A stretch of DNA of 64,000 nucleotides from Histoplasma ohiense (Eukaryota; Ascomycota; Eurotiomycetes; Onygenales; Ajellomycetaceae): assembly GCA_017607445.1 (NCBI GenBank), contig JAEVHH010000002.1, positions 3,463,501 to 3,527,500 of the forward strand, written 5' to 3'. Positions 1 to 11,017 of this stretch are shown here, piece after piece. Numbering within the stretch: position 1 is the stretch's first letter; each line of letters starts with the position of its first letter. The notes under the pieces were generated by a model. That model had not been told where the DNA came from, searched no databases, and saw only the letters and a program-made list of their open reading frames with translations. A program made the position numbers and the translations under genes.

Positions 1-380
1 CACAAGTGTGGAATGTGAGATGAGAGAATCATTGAGAGCTATGCAGAAGAATTGTTAGAGACTACACAAGCACAGAACACAGAGTGGAAGAATGTAAGAA
101 GCTATGCAGAAGAATTGTTAGAGACTACATAAGCACAGAACACAGAGCAGAAGAATGTAAGAAGCTATGCAGAAGAATTGTTAGAGACTATACAAGCACA
201 GAGCACAGAACAGAAGAATGTTAAGAGCTACACAGAAGAATTGTTAGAAACTATATGAGCACAGAGCATGAAGCAGAAGAACATCAAGAGTTACATGAGA
301 TGACAATGATCAGAAATGAGTGGATGCAGAAGAGAAGTTGATTGTGTAAGTTAATTACTAATAAATGCTAATCCATCACA
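1..380 (-). repeat. 3' LTR of A1, partial
   Basis: The LTR ends at 380 with ...CCATCACA, the reverse of the family start TGTGACGGG. A polypurine tract (seen as TTATCCCCCTCT) follows at once. Inside are several 63-bp tandem units (element-sense AGAAGCTA..GAACACAGA.. seen in reverse). The left part is cut by the window edge. Confidence 0.9.
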
Positions 381-382
381 TT

Positions 383-3300
383 ATCCCCCTCTACCGGGGT
401 GAGTGAGGACTCATAGGTGTCGAGGGTGGTGGTGTCCTCCAAGGCAGACACAGGTTCCCAGGTTGGATGATTGTATTCTACCCATTTGATGAGGTATTCA
501 CAGCAGTGGTGGTTGGTTCTATTGTCAAGGATTGCTTCAATTTCCCACTCAAGTTTGTTGTCTTCTTCTACAATGACAGATGGCTGCCAATTGGAGGTTC
601 TCTGTGAGAGGAATGAATCCTCAGCTGCAGGTTGGAGCAGGTTTGTATGAAAGACATTGTGGATGTCAGATGAGGTGTTGAGTTGATAATTGTGTGTGTC
701 TAGCACTTTCTTCACTGTATACTTGGTGTGGTGGTAATCTAGTGTATGTGAGGGGTGATCTGTTCTTATGTTCTTGAGATTCAGTCAGACTTTGTCTTCT
801 ACATAATATTGAGTTGCAGAACTTCTTCTGATGTTTGCTTGATTCTTATAATCTTGCTGAGTGCTGATCATTGAAGCTTCTGTTCATTTGCAGACTTTCT
901 TCAGCTTGCTCACAATATTCTCTGCTGTCTGTATGAGACTGCAGATGTATGCAGTTTCTCAGAGAGTCTCAGAGAAGTTCAGAATCTCTAAGTTGTATCT
1001 GTGTAGAAGAAAGAATGAGCTTACATCTGTTGTAGCAGAATCTCAATTGTTAATTGCAATCTCAGTATGTAACAGCAGATTGCTTCAGTTGTCTTGTATG
1101 TAATTGCAGAACTTATGAAGGATATTCTTTACTGTTTGTATCATTCTCAAAGTAGCTTCATCAGTCTCTGAGTGGTACACTGTTGATAACTTTTGTTCAA
1201 TTCTTAATAATTGGCATACATAGACTCAGAGTGCACTGATGAATTGACTGTCTCTATCTGACACAATGAATGAAGACAGACTGTGTATACAATAGAACAG
1301 ACTTCTGATGAAGGCATCTGCAACTACTTCAGTGTTCATCTTATCACAGAGCTGTAGTATTACACCCTTGCTGAGTCAGTTGACAATGACTAGAATGTTT
1401 GTAGAATCTTCACTTTCAGATAAGGAAACTGCAAAATTGATAGCTATATCATGTCAAGTTCAGTTGAGAACAGATAAGAGCTTCAGTATCTTTTTTTGAT
1501 GTTCACATCATGTCATCACTGAGCTGCAGCAATCACAGTTGTGTATGAATTGATGTATGTCTTTCAACATATCTGATCAGTAGAATTTTTGAATGATGAT
1601 GTTGTACATGATTTTGTGTTCTGAGTGTCTGATCATCAGTGAGTCATGAATTTCTTGCATGATCTGTGTTTGTAGAAGTTCTGAATTGGGGACTCATCAT
1701 TTATCTTGAAAGTGTAAGCAGTTGTCATTGTCAATTGAACATGCTGAGATATCCATTCTTGAGTATACATCTGTGGGGAATTGAGGTGCTTTGCTTTGTA
1801 TGACTTCAGCAGCTTGTTGTCAGAATTCATCTGTCTCTGCTGCTAGTCTCCATTGTTCTTTGAGCAAGGGTTCTTGAGCTCAGAACTGATTGATATGTAC
1901 ACAGAGTTCATCTGATTGTGTAGAACTTTCTATAATTGCAGAGTTGATTAATCAATGCTCTCAGTGTTTCCATCTGTCATTCAAGTCATCAGATGATATA
2001 TCTTGTTCTTGATGAGACAGAGCATCTGCAAGGATGTTCTCTACTTCAGATCAATAACAAATTGTGAATGAAAAATGGCTAAGAAACAATGATCAATGCA
2101 TATATCTCTCAGTGAGTTTACAAGTGATTGTGAAGTACTCTAGATTCTTATGATTGATAACAATCTTGAATCTCTCAACACTCATGAGTTTGAATTTTTA
2201 TTCTTTGAGGCATTGTATGATCACTAGAAGCTTCTTGTTGTAGATCTTATAATTGCATTCAGTGGGTGACATCTTTTTCAAGATGAAGGCACAAGGTTGT
2301 AGAACATCTTCATTGTCATATTGCATCAGTGCTCCATCTACTACATAATCTGAGATGTCTGTTTCAAGAATTGTATGCTTATCTGAATTGAATGATTGCA
2401 GCATCAGAGCATTTGTGAACATATGCTTCAGCTTTTTGAATGCTGCATCTGCTTCATCAGTCCATTGAAATACAGCATCTTTTCAGATCAGATCTGTTAG
2501 TGATTGTATGATATTGAAGAAGTTCTTGATAAATCTTCAGTAGAAGTTGATAAACTCTAGAAAGCTTCTAGTCTCTTTTACTGAGACTGATACCTCTCAG
2601 TTGAGAATTGCTTCCATCTTCTTAGAATTCATACATACATCTTTTTCAGCTTCAATGATGAATTCTAGATAGATTGTAGACTTGATCTCAAAATTGCATT
2701 TGTCAATGTCCACTTGCAGTTCAGCTTTTTGTAGACAGTCAAGAACTTGTTGTATGTGTTTATGATACTCAGTGAGTGATTCATCAGTGAAGATCAAGAT
2801 ATCATCCATGTACACTGAGACAATCTCATTGAGCAGATCTTGTAGAACTCAGTTAATGTATTTCTGAAATGTATTTGAAGTGTTCACTAATTCAAAGGGG
2901 GTCACTGTTCATTTGTATAATCTGTAACACATACAAAAGACAGTTAGCCATTCATCATCTTCATTAATCCTTATCTTGTAGAAGGCTGCAGAGATGTCAA
3001 GTTTTGTAAATCATTTTGCTTTTTCTATCTGTTCAAGCATTTCATTGATGAGTGAGAGGGGGTATCAGTTCTTCTGCATAATCTTGTTGAGTTCTCAATA
3101 ATCAATGCAGAATCATAAGTCATCTTCTGATTTCTTCACAAACAGTACAGATGCTGCAGTGAGTGAGTTGCTAACACAAATGAAGTCTTTGTCTAGTAAT
3201 TCATTGAGCATTTTTCATAGAATGAGGAGCTCATTGTATGATATGCTGTAGAGAGAATCTCAGAGCAGTTGTGAGTTCTTATCATCTTTCTTGATGAGCT

Positions 3301-5013
3301 CAATTGTATGATCTATACTGAATCCTTGATGAGGGGGAAACTTTTCAGCTTCTTTCTCATCAAACACATCTGTGAAGTCTTCATACAATTCAGATAGTTC
3401 CTTGTGTGATTTCTTGGAATCTTTAGATTCTAACTTTTCTAATGCTTTCTTGATATCTGTCATGCTAGCAGTGAACACTTGGACATTCTTCTTCTCATGT
3501 GTTTGATGAGTTAGTAGTTTGTATGCTTCTGCTGATATCTGAGTGAGATCAGCAGTTCTATCAACATTCTTCTTGTAAACACAGTCATCTTCTGAGAAAA
3601 TAAGACAGTGGTTGCATGTGTTCAACAAGGTTTCAAATTCTGTGAGTCATGATAGACTGAGCATTAGATTGTACTCAAGGTCTTGTATTTCATATGCATA
3701 TACATTCTTTTTCTCATGTTCTTCTACATTGACATTAAATCTTACCATGTTGTAGAAGATGGATCCTCTGAGGCTGTCAAATTCACTGAGCTTATACAGT
3801 TTGAAAAAGAGGATACACTGAAGCTTATACTTCTCAATCAGCTGGATGTCTATAAGAGTGTAGTGAAGGAAACCACTGTCTATCATTGCTCATACATTGA
3901 CTAAGCTATTTACAATGATAGAAATCATGATTGTGTCTGCTTGCATTTTCTGCTTGAATCTTCAGCTAGCTTTCTGCTTCTTGAGCTCTCATCTGTATTT
4001 TAGAGTGAGAGCTCATCTTTTCTCTGTTCTTGCCTATCTGCAGGTGACACAGTGTTCACATGTGTGAGGGATTTACTTAGAATGATTGCATTCAGACATT
4101 GATTTGTGAAGTGCTCTGACTTGTTGCAGTGTATGCAGACTTCTCTGATGATTCAGTCAGCAGCATTCTTCTCTGAGACATTAGAGACTCTCAGATGACT
4201 TGTGTTCATGTGTGAAACTCAGTTCATTGATTCTGATTCAGAGATGAGGGGTGCTGCAGAGTGGTTTGAAGTGTATGCATTTGTTCAGCAGAATCCTCTG
4301 CAATTTTGAAGCACACAGAACTGAGACAGATTGTTGTTCAACAGATGAAGATCAGTGCAGAATTCACTGTATGTTGAGAGCTTCAGACACTCTACACTTT
4401 GATTATGCAACTGAAAGTTCAAGTTCTTGAACAATATGTTGATCTTGACAGCATTGTCCCAGTCTTGCTCATCTGCTTCTAGAAGTTTGTGATTGAATTC
4501 AGAAAGATAAGTTGTCAACATGATATCCATCTGACAAGTTTGATTAAGCCAGTCTAATGCCTTGGCTTGAAGTGTAGAATTGAGAAAGAGGGAGTTGAGT
4601 TGTTGAAAGACTAGCTCTGACATATGCTGGTGATTCTGACAATGATTCATTCAGAGTTGAAATTTTGCTAACATGTCACCATTCAATCTGCTATGAATAT
4701 ACCACACTTGATTGAATAGTGAGTCTATTGCTTGTTCATCAATGTTCAATTTGATGTTTGCTTTTGACTTCCATGTGAGGTAGAGTGCTAGATCTCTCTC
4801 ATATTTATCAAGGATTGAAAGCTTCTCTCTTGAAGGCTTTTCATGAGGTGTGGGTGTAGAAGGAATGGTGAATGTGGAAGTGCTTATCTCAGCAAATCAT
4901 CATTGCAATTCAGTCATCTGTAGCATCTGCTGCTGAAGAATGCTTTGTAGATCTAGGTTATTGTCTGCTGTGTTTGAATGTGGTGGATGTTCATAGAATT
5001 GCTTGTAGTTCAT
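383..5013 (-). pseudogene. A1 gag-pol polyprotein, decayed
   Basis: Minus-strand gag starts at about 5013 (MNYKQFYEHPP). It is followed by a CCHC zinc knuckle near 4100-4180, a protease DSG at about 3880, RT with an intact YMDD at about 2805-2816, RNase H near 2200-2420, an integrase zinc-binding and DDE core near 900-1700, and a C-terminal chromodomain (CCEYLIKWVEYNHPTWEP, about 445-520). Many in-frame TGA codons replace Arg or Trp, so no full-length product is possible. The retained YMDD is notable because A3 has YMND. Confidence 0.88.
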
Positions 5014-5391
5014 TTTGATATCTAAGAACATATAATAATAAAAAAAAAAAAAAAGAAATATTTGTAGACACTCAGTTCTCTCACAGACACTATTCACAGT
5101 GTTGCAGTGCTAAGCTTGATCAAGTTTCTTCATGAACACTATTTGCAGCATTACAGTTCATAGACACTCAGGTCTTGTAGAACACAGTTGATTGTGTTTC
5201 AGATGCTTAGACACAACAGTCTATATAACTAACAATAAGAGCACTCAGACTCACAAAAAATCTCTTGTAATGACTAGACACTCAGATCTGTAAACAACAC
5301 ACTCAAGTGTAAGAACTGGTAATGATGCACTTGAGTGTAAGAACTAATAACAAGGCACTCAAGCCTTAAATGCAGAAGAATCAATTTGTAA

Positions 5392-5988
5392 TGTAATGAG
5401 CATACTTCAATTAATGATTTGGTACTATTCTAATTACAGATTATGAATTGATTAAGGAAAGAAAGAGAAAAGAAATCAGAAGAAAAGATTGTATGAAGGA
5501 AGTTCTTATAGAGAAAAGTTCAGAGTGGAAGAATATCAGAAGCCACTCCACAGTGGAGTGCAGAGCAGAAGAACATTAAGAGATATGCATAAGAATCATT
5601 AGAAGCTATATGAGCACAGAATGTGAGATGAAGAAATTGTTGAGAACTACATGAAAGAATTGTTAGAGACTACATGAGTGTGGAACACAGAGTGGAAGAA
5701 TATAAGAAGCTACACAGAAGAATTGTTAGAGACTATATGAGTGTGGAACACAGAGCAGAAGAATGTAAGAAGCTACACAGAAGAATTGTTAGAGACTACA
5801 CAAGTGCAGAGCACAGAATGGAAGAACATTAAGAGCTATATGAAAGAATCATTAGAAACTATGTGAGCGCGGAGCATGGAGCGGAAGAACATTGAGGGTT
5901 ACGCGAGGTGACAATGGCCAGGAACGAGCGGGTGCAGGAGGGGAGTTGATTGTGTAAGTTAATTACTAACGGGTGCTAACCCGTCACA
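5392..5988 (-). repeat. 5' LTR of A1 (597 bp, longest seen)
   Basis: It begins TGTAATGAGCATACTTC and ends ACCCGTCACA. It is 126 bp longer than the A3 LTR, which equals two extra 63-bp tandem units. The outer end (5870-5988) keeps CpGs such as GCGCGGAGC and CGAGCGGG, while the rest is CpG-depleted. Confidence 0.9.
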
Positions 5989-6347
5989 TTTATATACATT
6001 TATTGATTTGATTAGAGAACTCAGAATGATTTTTGCAGTCTCAAATAATTGATGAAATTATATCTACAGAACTCTCAAACATTATTGAGAATATAGATAG
6101 ATTGAATAAATTGATCTATAAATTTATAATTCATAATTTATAATTCATATAATACTGATGTGATAAATCTCTGTTACAAGAATGATAGATGTATAAAATG
6201 TTTTTTTCAAAGTTTTTCAGAGTGCTACAGTTGTTGAAGAGAATGATTATTCTCTGTATATACTATAGACAGCAATATAATTTATCTATCTTCTTCAAAT
6301 ATACTGTCAACAACAGTGAGATTGTAATTGACAACTGATGAATTGTT
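5989..6347. other. AT-rich spacer, no gene seen
   Basis: Low-complexity AT-rich DNA between A1 and the first ORF. It contains short direct repeats of TATAATTCAT near 6125-6155. I find no coding signal or RNA gene. Confidence 0.5.
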
Positions 6348-6629
6348 TCATACAATCTCTATTTCATTCATATATATAAAGCTTATATAAACATTGAGAT
6401 CTGCATCTCTGTTGAAGTTATTAAATATATCAACAAATATGTCTACAAGAGTCTGAACTGCACTATTCTCTGTATCATTGATCTCATTATATTCACCTGA
6501 GGGATTAAACAGCGCGTTTTCAAGCTGGATAAGCGAGCGCAAGCGAGCGATTGCGGCTTGTCTAGTGATGATGGCCAAGAGCAGAGCGGTTGTTATGAGT
6601 GTCTGATTCTCAGTGAACTCAGCATTCAT
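6348..6629 (-). CDS. Hypothetical protein, 93 aa
   Basis: An open frame of 93 residues (starts MNAEFTENQ) with an Ala/Leu/Ile-rich helical N-terminal half and an acidic, Asn-rich C-terminal half. I recognise no domain. It lies in the AT-rich island that keeps CpGs (GCGAGCGCAAGCGAGCG at about 6532-6548), and its 5' end touches the 28-bp minisatellite frame. It could be the end exon of a gene or a chance ORF. No intron or promoter could be assigned. Confidence 0.25.
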   Translation of the reverse strand: MNAEFTENQTLITTALLLAIITRQAAIARLRSLIQLENALFNPSGEYNEINDTENSAVQTLVDIFVDIFNNFNRDADLNVYISFIYMNEIEIV

Positions 6630-6650
6630 TGGCCTTCAGGCCTTGATCTT

Positions 6651-6790
6651 TGCTCTCTGTGAGCAATCGCCCTGCCGCTGCTCTCTGCGAGCAATCGCCC
6701 TGCCTCTGCTCTCTGTGAGCAATCGCTCTGCCGCTGCTCCCTACGAGCAATCGTCCTGCTGCTGCTCCTTGCGAGCAATCACCCTGCCGT
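6651..6790. repeat. 28-bp minisatellite, five units
   Basis: Five 28-bp units of the type TGCTCTCTGTGAGCAATCGC plus CCTGCCGC run end to end. Units differ mostly at CpG positions (GTGAGC, GCGAGC, ACGAGC). The reverse strand is open through the array (repeated QGDCSQ/AAAGRLL motifs in a 70-residue frame, 6619-6831), which is expected for a 28-bp period without stops and is not taken as a gene. Confidence 0.85.
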
Positions 6791-6858
6791 AGCACTTGTG
6801 TGCTTTGATTATCTCTACCATGAATGGCCATACATTGGGCCAGAAGTGGATGTACAGT

Positions 6859-7305
6859 CTATATAGACTGAGTCTTCTCAAGAGTTGCTATCTGGATCCT
6901 GTGTCTATCATTACTGTGTATATAGAGATTTCTCCAGTGTAGCACGTCCCCATGCCCTTCGGGAGGCTTTTGAAGTGCAGGCATTGCCTGTGTCTTCTCT
7001 GGGACGCTAAACCAATACATATACATCATACTACTACCACAAATCAAAGCCTCACAGATGCTGAAAGGGTGAAGGATAGAAGGATAAAAGAATATAAAGA
7101 ATAGCTTGATATGATTTGCAATTTCATGTATAATAGAATTTCTAGATAGATAGATATCTGTACAGCTACTAGTCCGAGGGGAGGTGTTGGCTCTAGGCTG
7201 CTTATCACGGACTAGCGCACCGCACATATATGCCTCAGCTGCCGACATGCTAATACAACTACTTAGACGTCCCACAAATAAAGGTGTCAATCTAGACACC
7301 AACAC
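6859..7305 (-). CDS. Hypothetical ORF, 148 aa, doubtful
   Basis: The longest uninterrupted frame in the non-TE island (MLVSRLTPLFVG... to ...LEKTQSI). It has a hydrophobic central stretch (KLFFIFFYP) but no recognisable domain. It may be a real small gene or an exon, or a chance ORF in a region with balanced composition. The stretch retains CpGs, so it has not undergone the decay seen in the TEs. Confidence 0.2.
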   Translation of the reverse strand: MLVSRLTPLFVGRLSSCISMSAAEAYMCGALVRDKQPRANTSPRTSSCTDIYLSRNSIIHEIANHIKLFFIFFYPSILHPFSICEALICGSSMMYMYWFSVPEKTQAMPALQKPPEGHGDVLHWRNLYIHSNDRHRIQIATLEKTQSI

Positions 7306-7567
7306 TATACAATTTAAATAATTATAGCAAATTATATTTACTTAAAAATATCACTTAACTTTAAAGTTGCTATAATATTTTTATGTAGACAGTATGAAAA
7401 AAATGTCCGTCCCATGGATCGCTTATATCTCGGTTAGTCGGAATGGCGGAATCTTATAAAATGTTCAAAATTTAATTATTAAAATAAACAGATATAAATC
7501 TTTGATTTTCCTCAAAAATAATTGCATTGATTTAATTTCAACTGCTTTTATTAAATATATCTTAATT
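7306..7567. promoter_or_regulatory. Upstream region of the secreted-protein gene
   Basis: About 260 bp of AT-rich DNA ahead of the ATG at 7568. A TATAAA-like element (CTTATAAAATG, 7453-7463) lies about 105 bp upstream of the ATG. A short GC-containing patch (CGGTTAGTCGGAATGGCGGA, 7431-7450) stands out from the background. No transcription start can be proven. Confidence 0.35.
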
Positions 7568-7994
7568 ATGAAGTACATATTTCCCATTTTTCAGTTTATA
7601 GTTGCTATAATAGCAGAACTAGCATTAGCAAAAGAAGTAAGTTTAACTTATTTTAATTACACACCACTTTTTTAATTGTATTTTTTTGAAAATACATATT
7701 AAACTTCTTACACAGAATATAGGGGAAAATACATTTAAGTTTCTAAATAATCATAATATAAATTCTAATGAACGTATTGATAATAAAAATATCAAGATTG
7801 AAAATACTCCTTTATTAAGTTCAAAAACAACTCCAACAATGTCAAACTTATTGTTAAATAGCCGGTTTCTACATTGTCATGACCTTCAATGTGATGTCAA
7901 TGTAGAGTGTATGATACATAGTTGTGGTCCTTGTTTTATCGAAGATCATTCTCCTGGGAGAGGTTTTTGTCTTGATAAAGTGGGTTCAAGTTAA
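7568..7994 (+). CDS. Small secreted cysteine-rich protein (candidate effector), two exons
   Basis: Exon 1 is 7568-7636 (23 codons, phase 0), the intron 7637-7715 (GTAAGT...ACACAG, 79 bp) and exon 2 7716-7994 including TAA, giving 115 residues. Residues 1-21 form a signal peptide: MK, a hydrophobic core IFQFIVAIIA, then ALA before KE as a likely cleavage site. The mature part starts Asn/Lys-rich and ends in a block with six cysteines, spaced C-x4-C-x5-C-x4-C-x2-C-x11-C, which would allow three disulfides. There are no stops, frameshifts or CpG-decay signs, unlike the DNA on either side. Codon use is very AT-rich. I recognise no family. The architecture (short, secreted, cysteine-rich, intron just after the signal peptide, beside TEs) is typical of fungal effectors or antimicrobial peptides, which is inference. 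Confidence 0.8.
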
Positions 7995-8399
7995 CACAGT
8001 TTTTCATTTTACAATGACAATATAATGAGATCTTTTCAACTTTTTTTAAATGCATTTTTAAAGTAAAGAAGAGTACTAAGAGGAGGCTGCCCTTAGCATC
8101 ATTTTTCAAGGCGTGGGCAAACGCGCCTCTTGATTATAGGCGAAGCCAGTTAGTTGTGTTATAGTCTTTTTTGTGGGTAGTTAGAGCTGCATATTCTGTC
8201 AGTGCTCCTCATTACAGCACTCTTTATTCTCATCTTCTCTCTTTATATTATAGAAAAACCAACTTTTTCTCTGAAAAAAATACTGTAACATGACCTCACA
8301 TAATATCATGTGAATTTTATTAAAAATTCATGAATGAATTGAATGACTCTCTGCAGTCTGTACAGTTCTGATGTTAATCTTCATTCTTTTTTTTACAGA
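7995..8399. other. 3' flank of the secreted-protein gene and start of LINE-1 region
   Basis: The first 90 bp are AT-rich and likely 3' UTR. A GC-containing patch near 8083-8145 (GGAGGCTGCCCTTAGC, GGCGTGGGCAAACGCGCC) may be the 5' edge of LINE-1. It keeps CpGs while the sequence beyond 8160 loses them. No ORF is supported here. Confidence 0.4.
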
Positions 8400-8824
8400 C
8401 ATTCTCTACTGTATTTATATTCTTTATACTCTTCTCTACATTCATTACAATCTATATACATTCATTAATATACTTAATACATCTCTGCTCAGTATGTGGG
8501 GATTCTCATTCTCTCAGTGCATTTGAACAATCTTAATTCAATGCATTATTCCATATATACTCTATATACTGTCAAGCTCAGTATCATATATATGAGACAT
8601 ATTCAGTTCAAATCTCTCATTTATCATTGAAGAATATAGTCACTTCTGTGCTCAACTCACAGTAAGTTGAGCTGTTATATTGTGATATATACTATAAAGA
8701 TCATCTATCTCATCTGTTTGTTCTGACTCAGGCAAAGATAAAACCAGTGAGCTGTCAACCCTCACAATATGAAGTGAATCTCAAGACAGAGAAGATTATA
8801 TGAATTGTCTTCTTTCTCATCTCA

Positions 8825-9372
8825 GTGAAAGACTTCTCACTCTTCAATGTCAGTAAGAGAGTCAGACTCATTGAGAAAAGACCTCTGACAGTGAGACATG
8901 ATTCAGAATGTCAGAGGTACTGCCACTCATTAAAGTATATGCAACTGATGAGATGCTTCAACTGCAGTGAGCCCACAAGTCAGTATGAAAAATCAATAGA
9001 TGTGAAATACAAGAGAGCATCATGATGTGTCAACTGCTGTCAACTCTACTCAACTGAACATCAGCACTGCTCTGCTGCATTCAGATATGTGAACAGCATT
9101 CTCAGATATCTAACTCAAAAGAAGCTAGCAGCTGTTCATTATCTTGACAACAGATATCACAGAAATGCTCAAAAGCAGCAATCATCATCAGTATAGTCAG
9201 TATCAATGATTATAGTAATAATATCTACATCATTCACTCAGTCAATTCAATCAACACAGCTCACTGAGCTAGCACTCTGTAAGTGAGTAACTATTCAGAG
9301 CTTCATTAGTGAAGAGAACATCATCTGACAGATAATCTGCATCAGACAACACTCAGCTCATACAGCAGAGCA
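8825..9372 (+). pseudogene. LINE-1 ORF1 (nucleic-acid binding, zinc-knuckle protein), decayed
   Basis: The frame contains CQRYCHSLKYMQLMRCFNCS, then CVNCCQLYSTEHQHC with a TGA in place of Trp or Arg just before it. This is the repeated Cys/His layout of fungal LINE gag-like proteins (CQRYGH..., RCF.C, C..C....H...C). A stop at 9022-9025 (AGAGCATCATGATGT) breaks it, and His or Cys stand where Gly or Arg are usual. It would bind the LINE RNA in the particle. Confidence 0.6.
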
Positions 9373-9399
9373 GCAGCACAGTCAAACAGTTAAAAAATA

Positions 9400-10482
9400 G
9401 ATCAGTTTTAGCATACAAACAACAGATCTGAGATTCTTCAATCTCATCTTATAGATGAACTTTGACAGCAGCTCATCAAATAACTTCTTATACTAGAATA
9501 TCAACATCAGTAACACAGCTGATACTGTAGAAACAATCAGCAGAAAAATCATTCTCTGCAGATTTTCTGAGTAAATACAATCAGAGCAGTTTTCTGTTAT
9601 ATAGTAGCTCTACAGTTTGCTTTTAAACAGAGCTGTGAAGTGATCTGTATACAGAAGTCTTACACACACTCTGATATCAAGACTTCTAATCACTCAGCAT
9701 ATGAGTGCTTTGCATTTATAGACTGCTGAGATGATACTAATCTGAAACAGTGAGAGAAGAAGAGGCTCTGAATCATAATATATATATACAAAGATTCAAA
9801 GATAAGAGCACAGTAACATCAATCTGTGCAAAACAGAAATCTGCTATAAATCAGTGTCAATGACTGCCACATTCTCAATATATACAGACAGTCTGAGACA
9901 GACACAGTTATGAACTATCTGATCAATTTGAACTCATCAGCTCACTGTCTGATAGATGAGGATTTCAATGTACAATATAATGTTTTTGAATCAGAGACAG
10001 TGAATCTGCACTGAGAAGAGAAGCTTGTTCAGTGAATCAGTGAATATGAAATGAACTTTGTAAAAAAGATAGATGTTTCAATTCATGCAGCAGATTATAT
10101 GATTAATTTTATCTTCTTCAATATAATCTTTGCTTTCATTTCAGTGTGTCAAGATTTCCACTGTGACTCAGATCATCAGTCTATAATCACTTTGCTATCA
10201 ATAACATTTCAGACACAGCAGAGCAGTGCTTGAATCAAGATCACAGACTCTCAGCTGAAGCTCTTTGCAGATTTTATCAGAGATTTCATAATAAATATAT
10301 CTTACTCAGATAAAGTTGAGAATATGATATAGCTTGATAATCTGATCTGATGCTTTACTCAGAATCTTCTGACTGCAGCTCAGATAGTCAGTAAATCAGT
10401 GCAATAAGAATAGACTACAGCTCTCTGATGAACAGCAGACTATTGAAGAGTGCATTGAGAACTCATCACTCATCAGACAGAG
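9400..10482 (+). pseudogene. LINE-1 ORF2 N-terminal part (apurinic-like endonuclease), decayed
   Basis: A broken frame that near 10140-10200 reads FHCDSDHQSIITLLS, matching the C-terminal SDH motif of LINE endonucleases. It is followed by a linker that would lead into RT. Many TGA/TAA/TAG codons occur. The frame is interrupted at 10482 by A2. Earlier endonuclease motifs are too eroded to place. Confidence 0.5.
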
Positions 10483-11015
10483 TGTAACAGGCGTACTTCA
10501 ATTAACGATCTAGCACTATCCTAATACAGATTACAAATTGATTAAGAAAAGAAAGAGAAAAGAAATCAGAAGAAAAGGTTGTATGAAAAAAGTTCTTATA
10601 GAGAAAAGTTCAGAGTGGAAGAATATCAGAAGCCACTCCACAGTAGAGTGCAGAGTGGAAGAACATTAAGAGATACACATAAGAATCATTAGAAGCTACA
10701 CAAGTGTGAAATGTGAGACAGAGAAATCATTGAGAGCTACATGAAAGAATTGTTAGAGACTACACAAGTGCAGAACACAGAGTGAAAGAATATAAGAAGC
10801 TATACAGAAGAATTATTAGAGACTATACAAGCACAGAGCACAGAGTGAAAGAACATTAAGAGCTACACAGAAGAATCATTAGAAACTACACAAGTGCAGA
10901 GCACAGAGTGAAAGAACATTGAGAATTACACAAAATCACAACAGTCAGAAACAAATGAGTGCAGAAGAAGAGTTGATTGTGTAAGTTAATTACTAACAGA
11001 TACTAATCTGTCACA
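10483..11015 (-). repeat. 3' LTR of A2 (533 bp)
   Basis: Starts TGTAACAGGCGTACTTC and ends TCTGTCACA, followed by the polypurine tract (TTATCCCCCTCT). One more 63-bp unit than A3. CpGs survive only in the first 30 bp. Confidence 0.9.
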
Positions 11016-11017
11016 TT

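Larger units (their letters stand above)
1..5988 (-). mobile_element. Family A chromodomain Ty3/gypsy retrotransposon, copy A1 (left end beyond window)
   Basis: Reverse-oriented LTR retrotransposon. Its 3' LTR runs off the left edge (1-380) and its complete 5' LTR is 5392-5988. The interior of about 5.0 kb is collinear with A3 and reads, on the minus strand, gag, protease, RT, RNase H, integrase and chromodomain. The right flank TTTAT (5989-5993) is the expected 5-bp target duplication, but its partner lies outside the window. The interior is almost devoid of CpG, while the last 100 bp or so of the 5' LTR keep many CpGs. Confidence 0.93.
8400..10482 (+). mobile_element. LINE-1 (Tad/I-like non-LTR element), 5' half
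   Basis: Plus-strand non-LTR retrotransposon, CpG-depleted. ORF1 with CCHC-type cysteines lies near 8825-9370 and the ORF2 endonuclease near 9400-10260. The body is cut at 10482 by A2 (duplicated CAGAG at 10478-10482 and 16585-16589) and resumes at 16585. The 5' boundary is approximate. Confidence 0.7.

Noticed and set aside
6619..6831. 70-residue repetitive protein from the 28-bp minisatellite
   Set aside because: The open frame follows from the repeat period lacking stops; no flanking coding evidence.
7141..7300. Possible non-coding RNA in the GC-containing patch
   Set aside because: I looked for box motifs and a closing stem and found none that I could defend.
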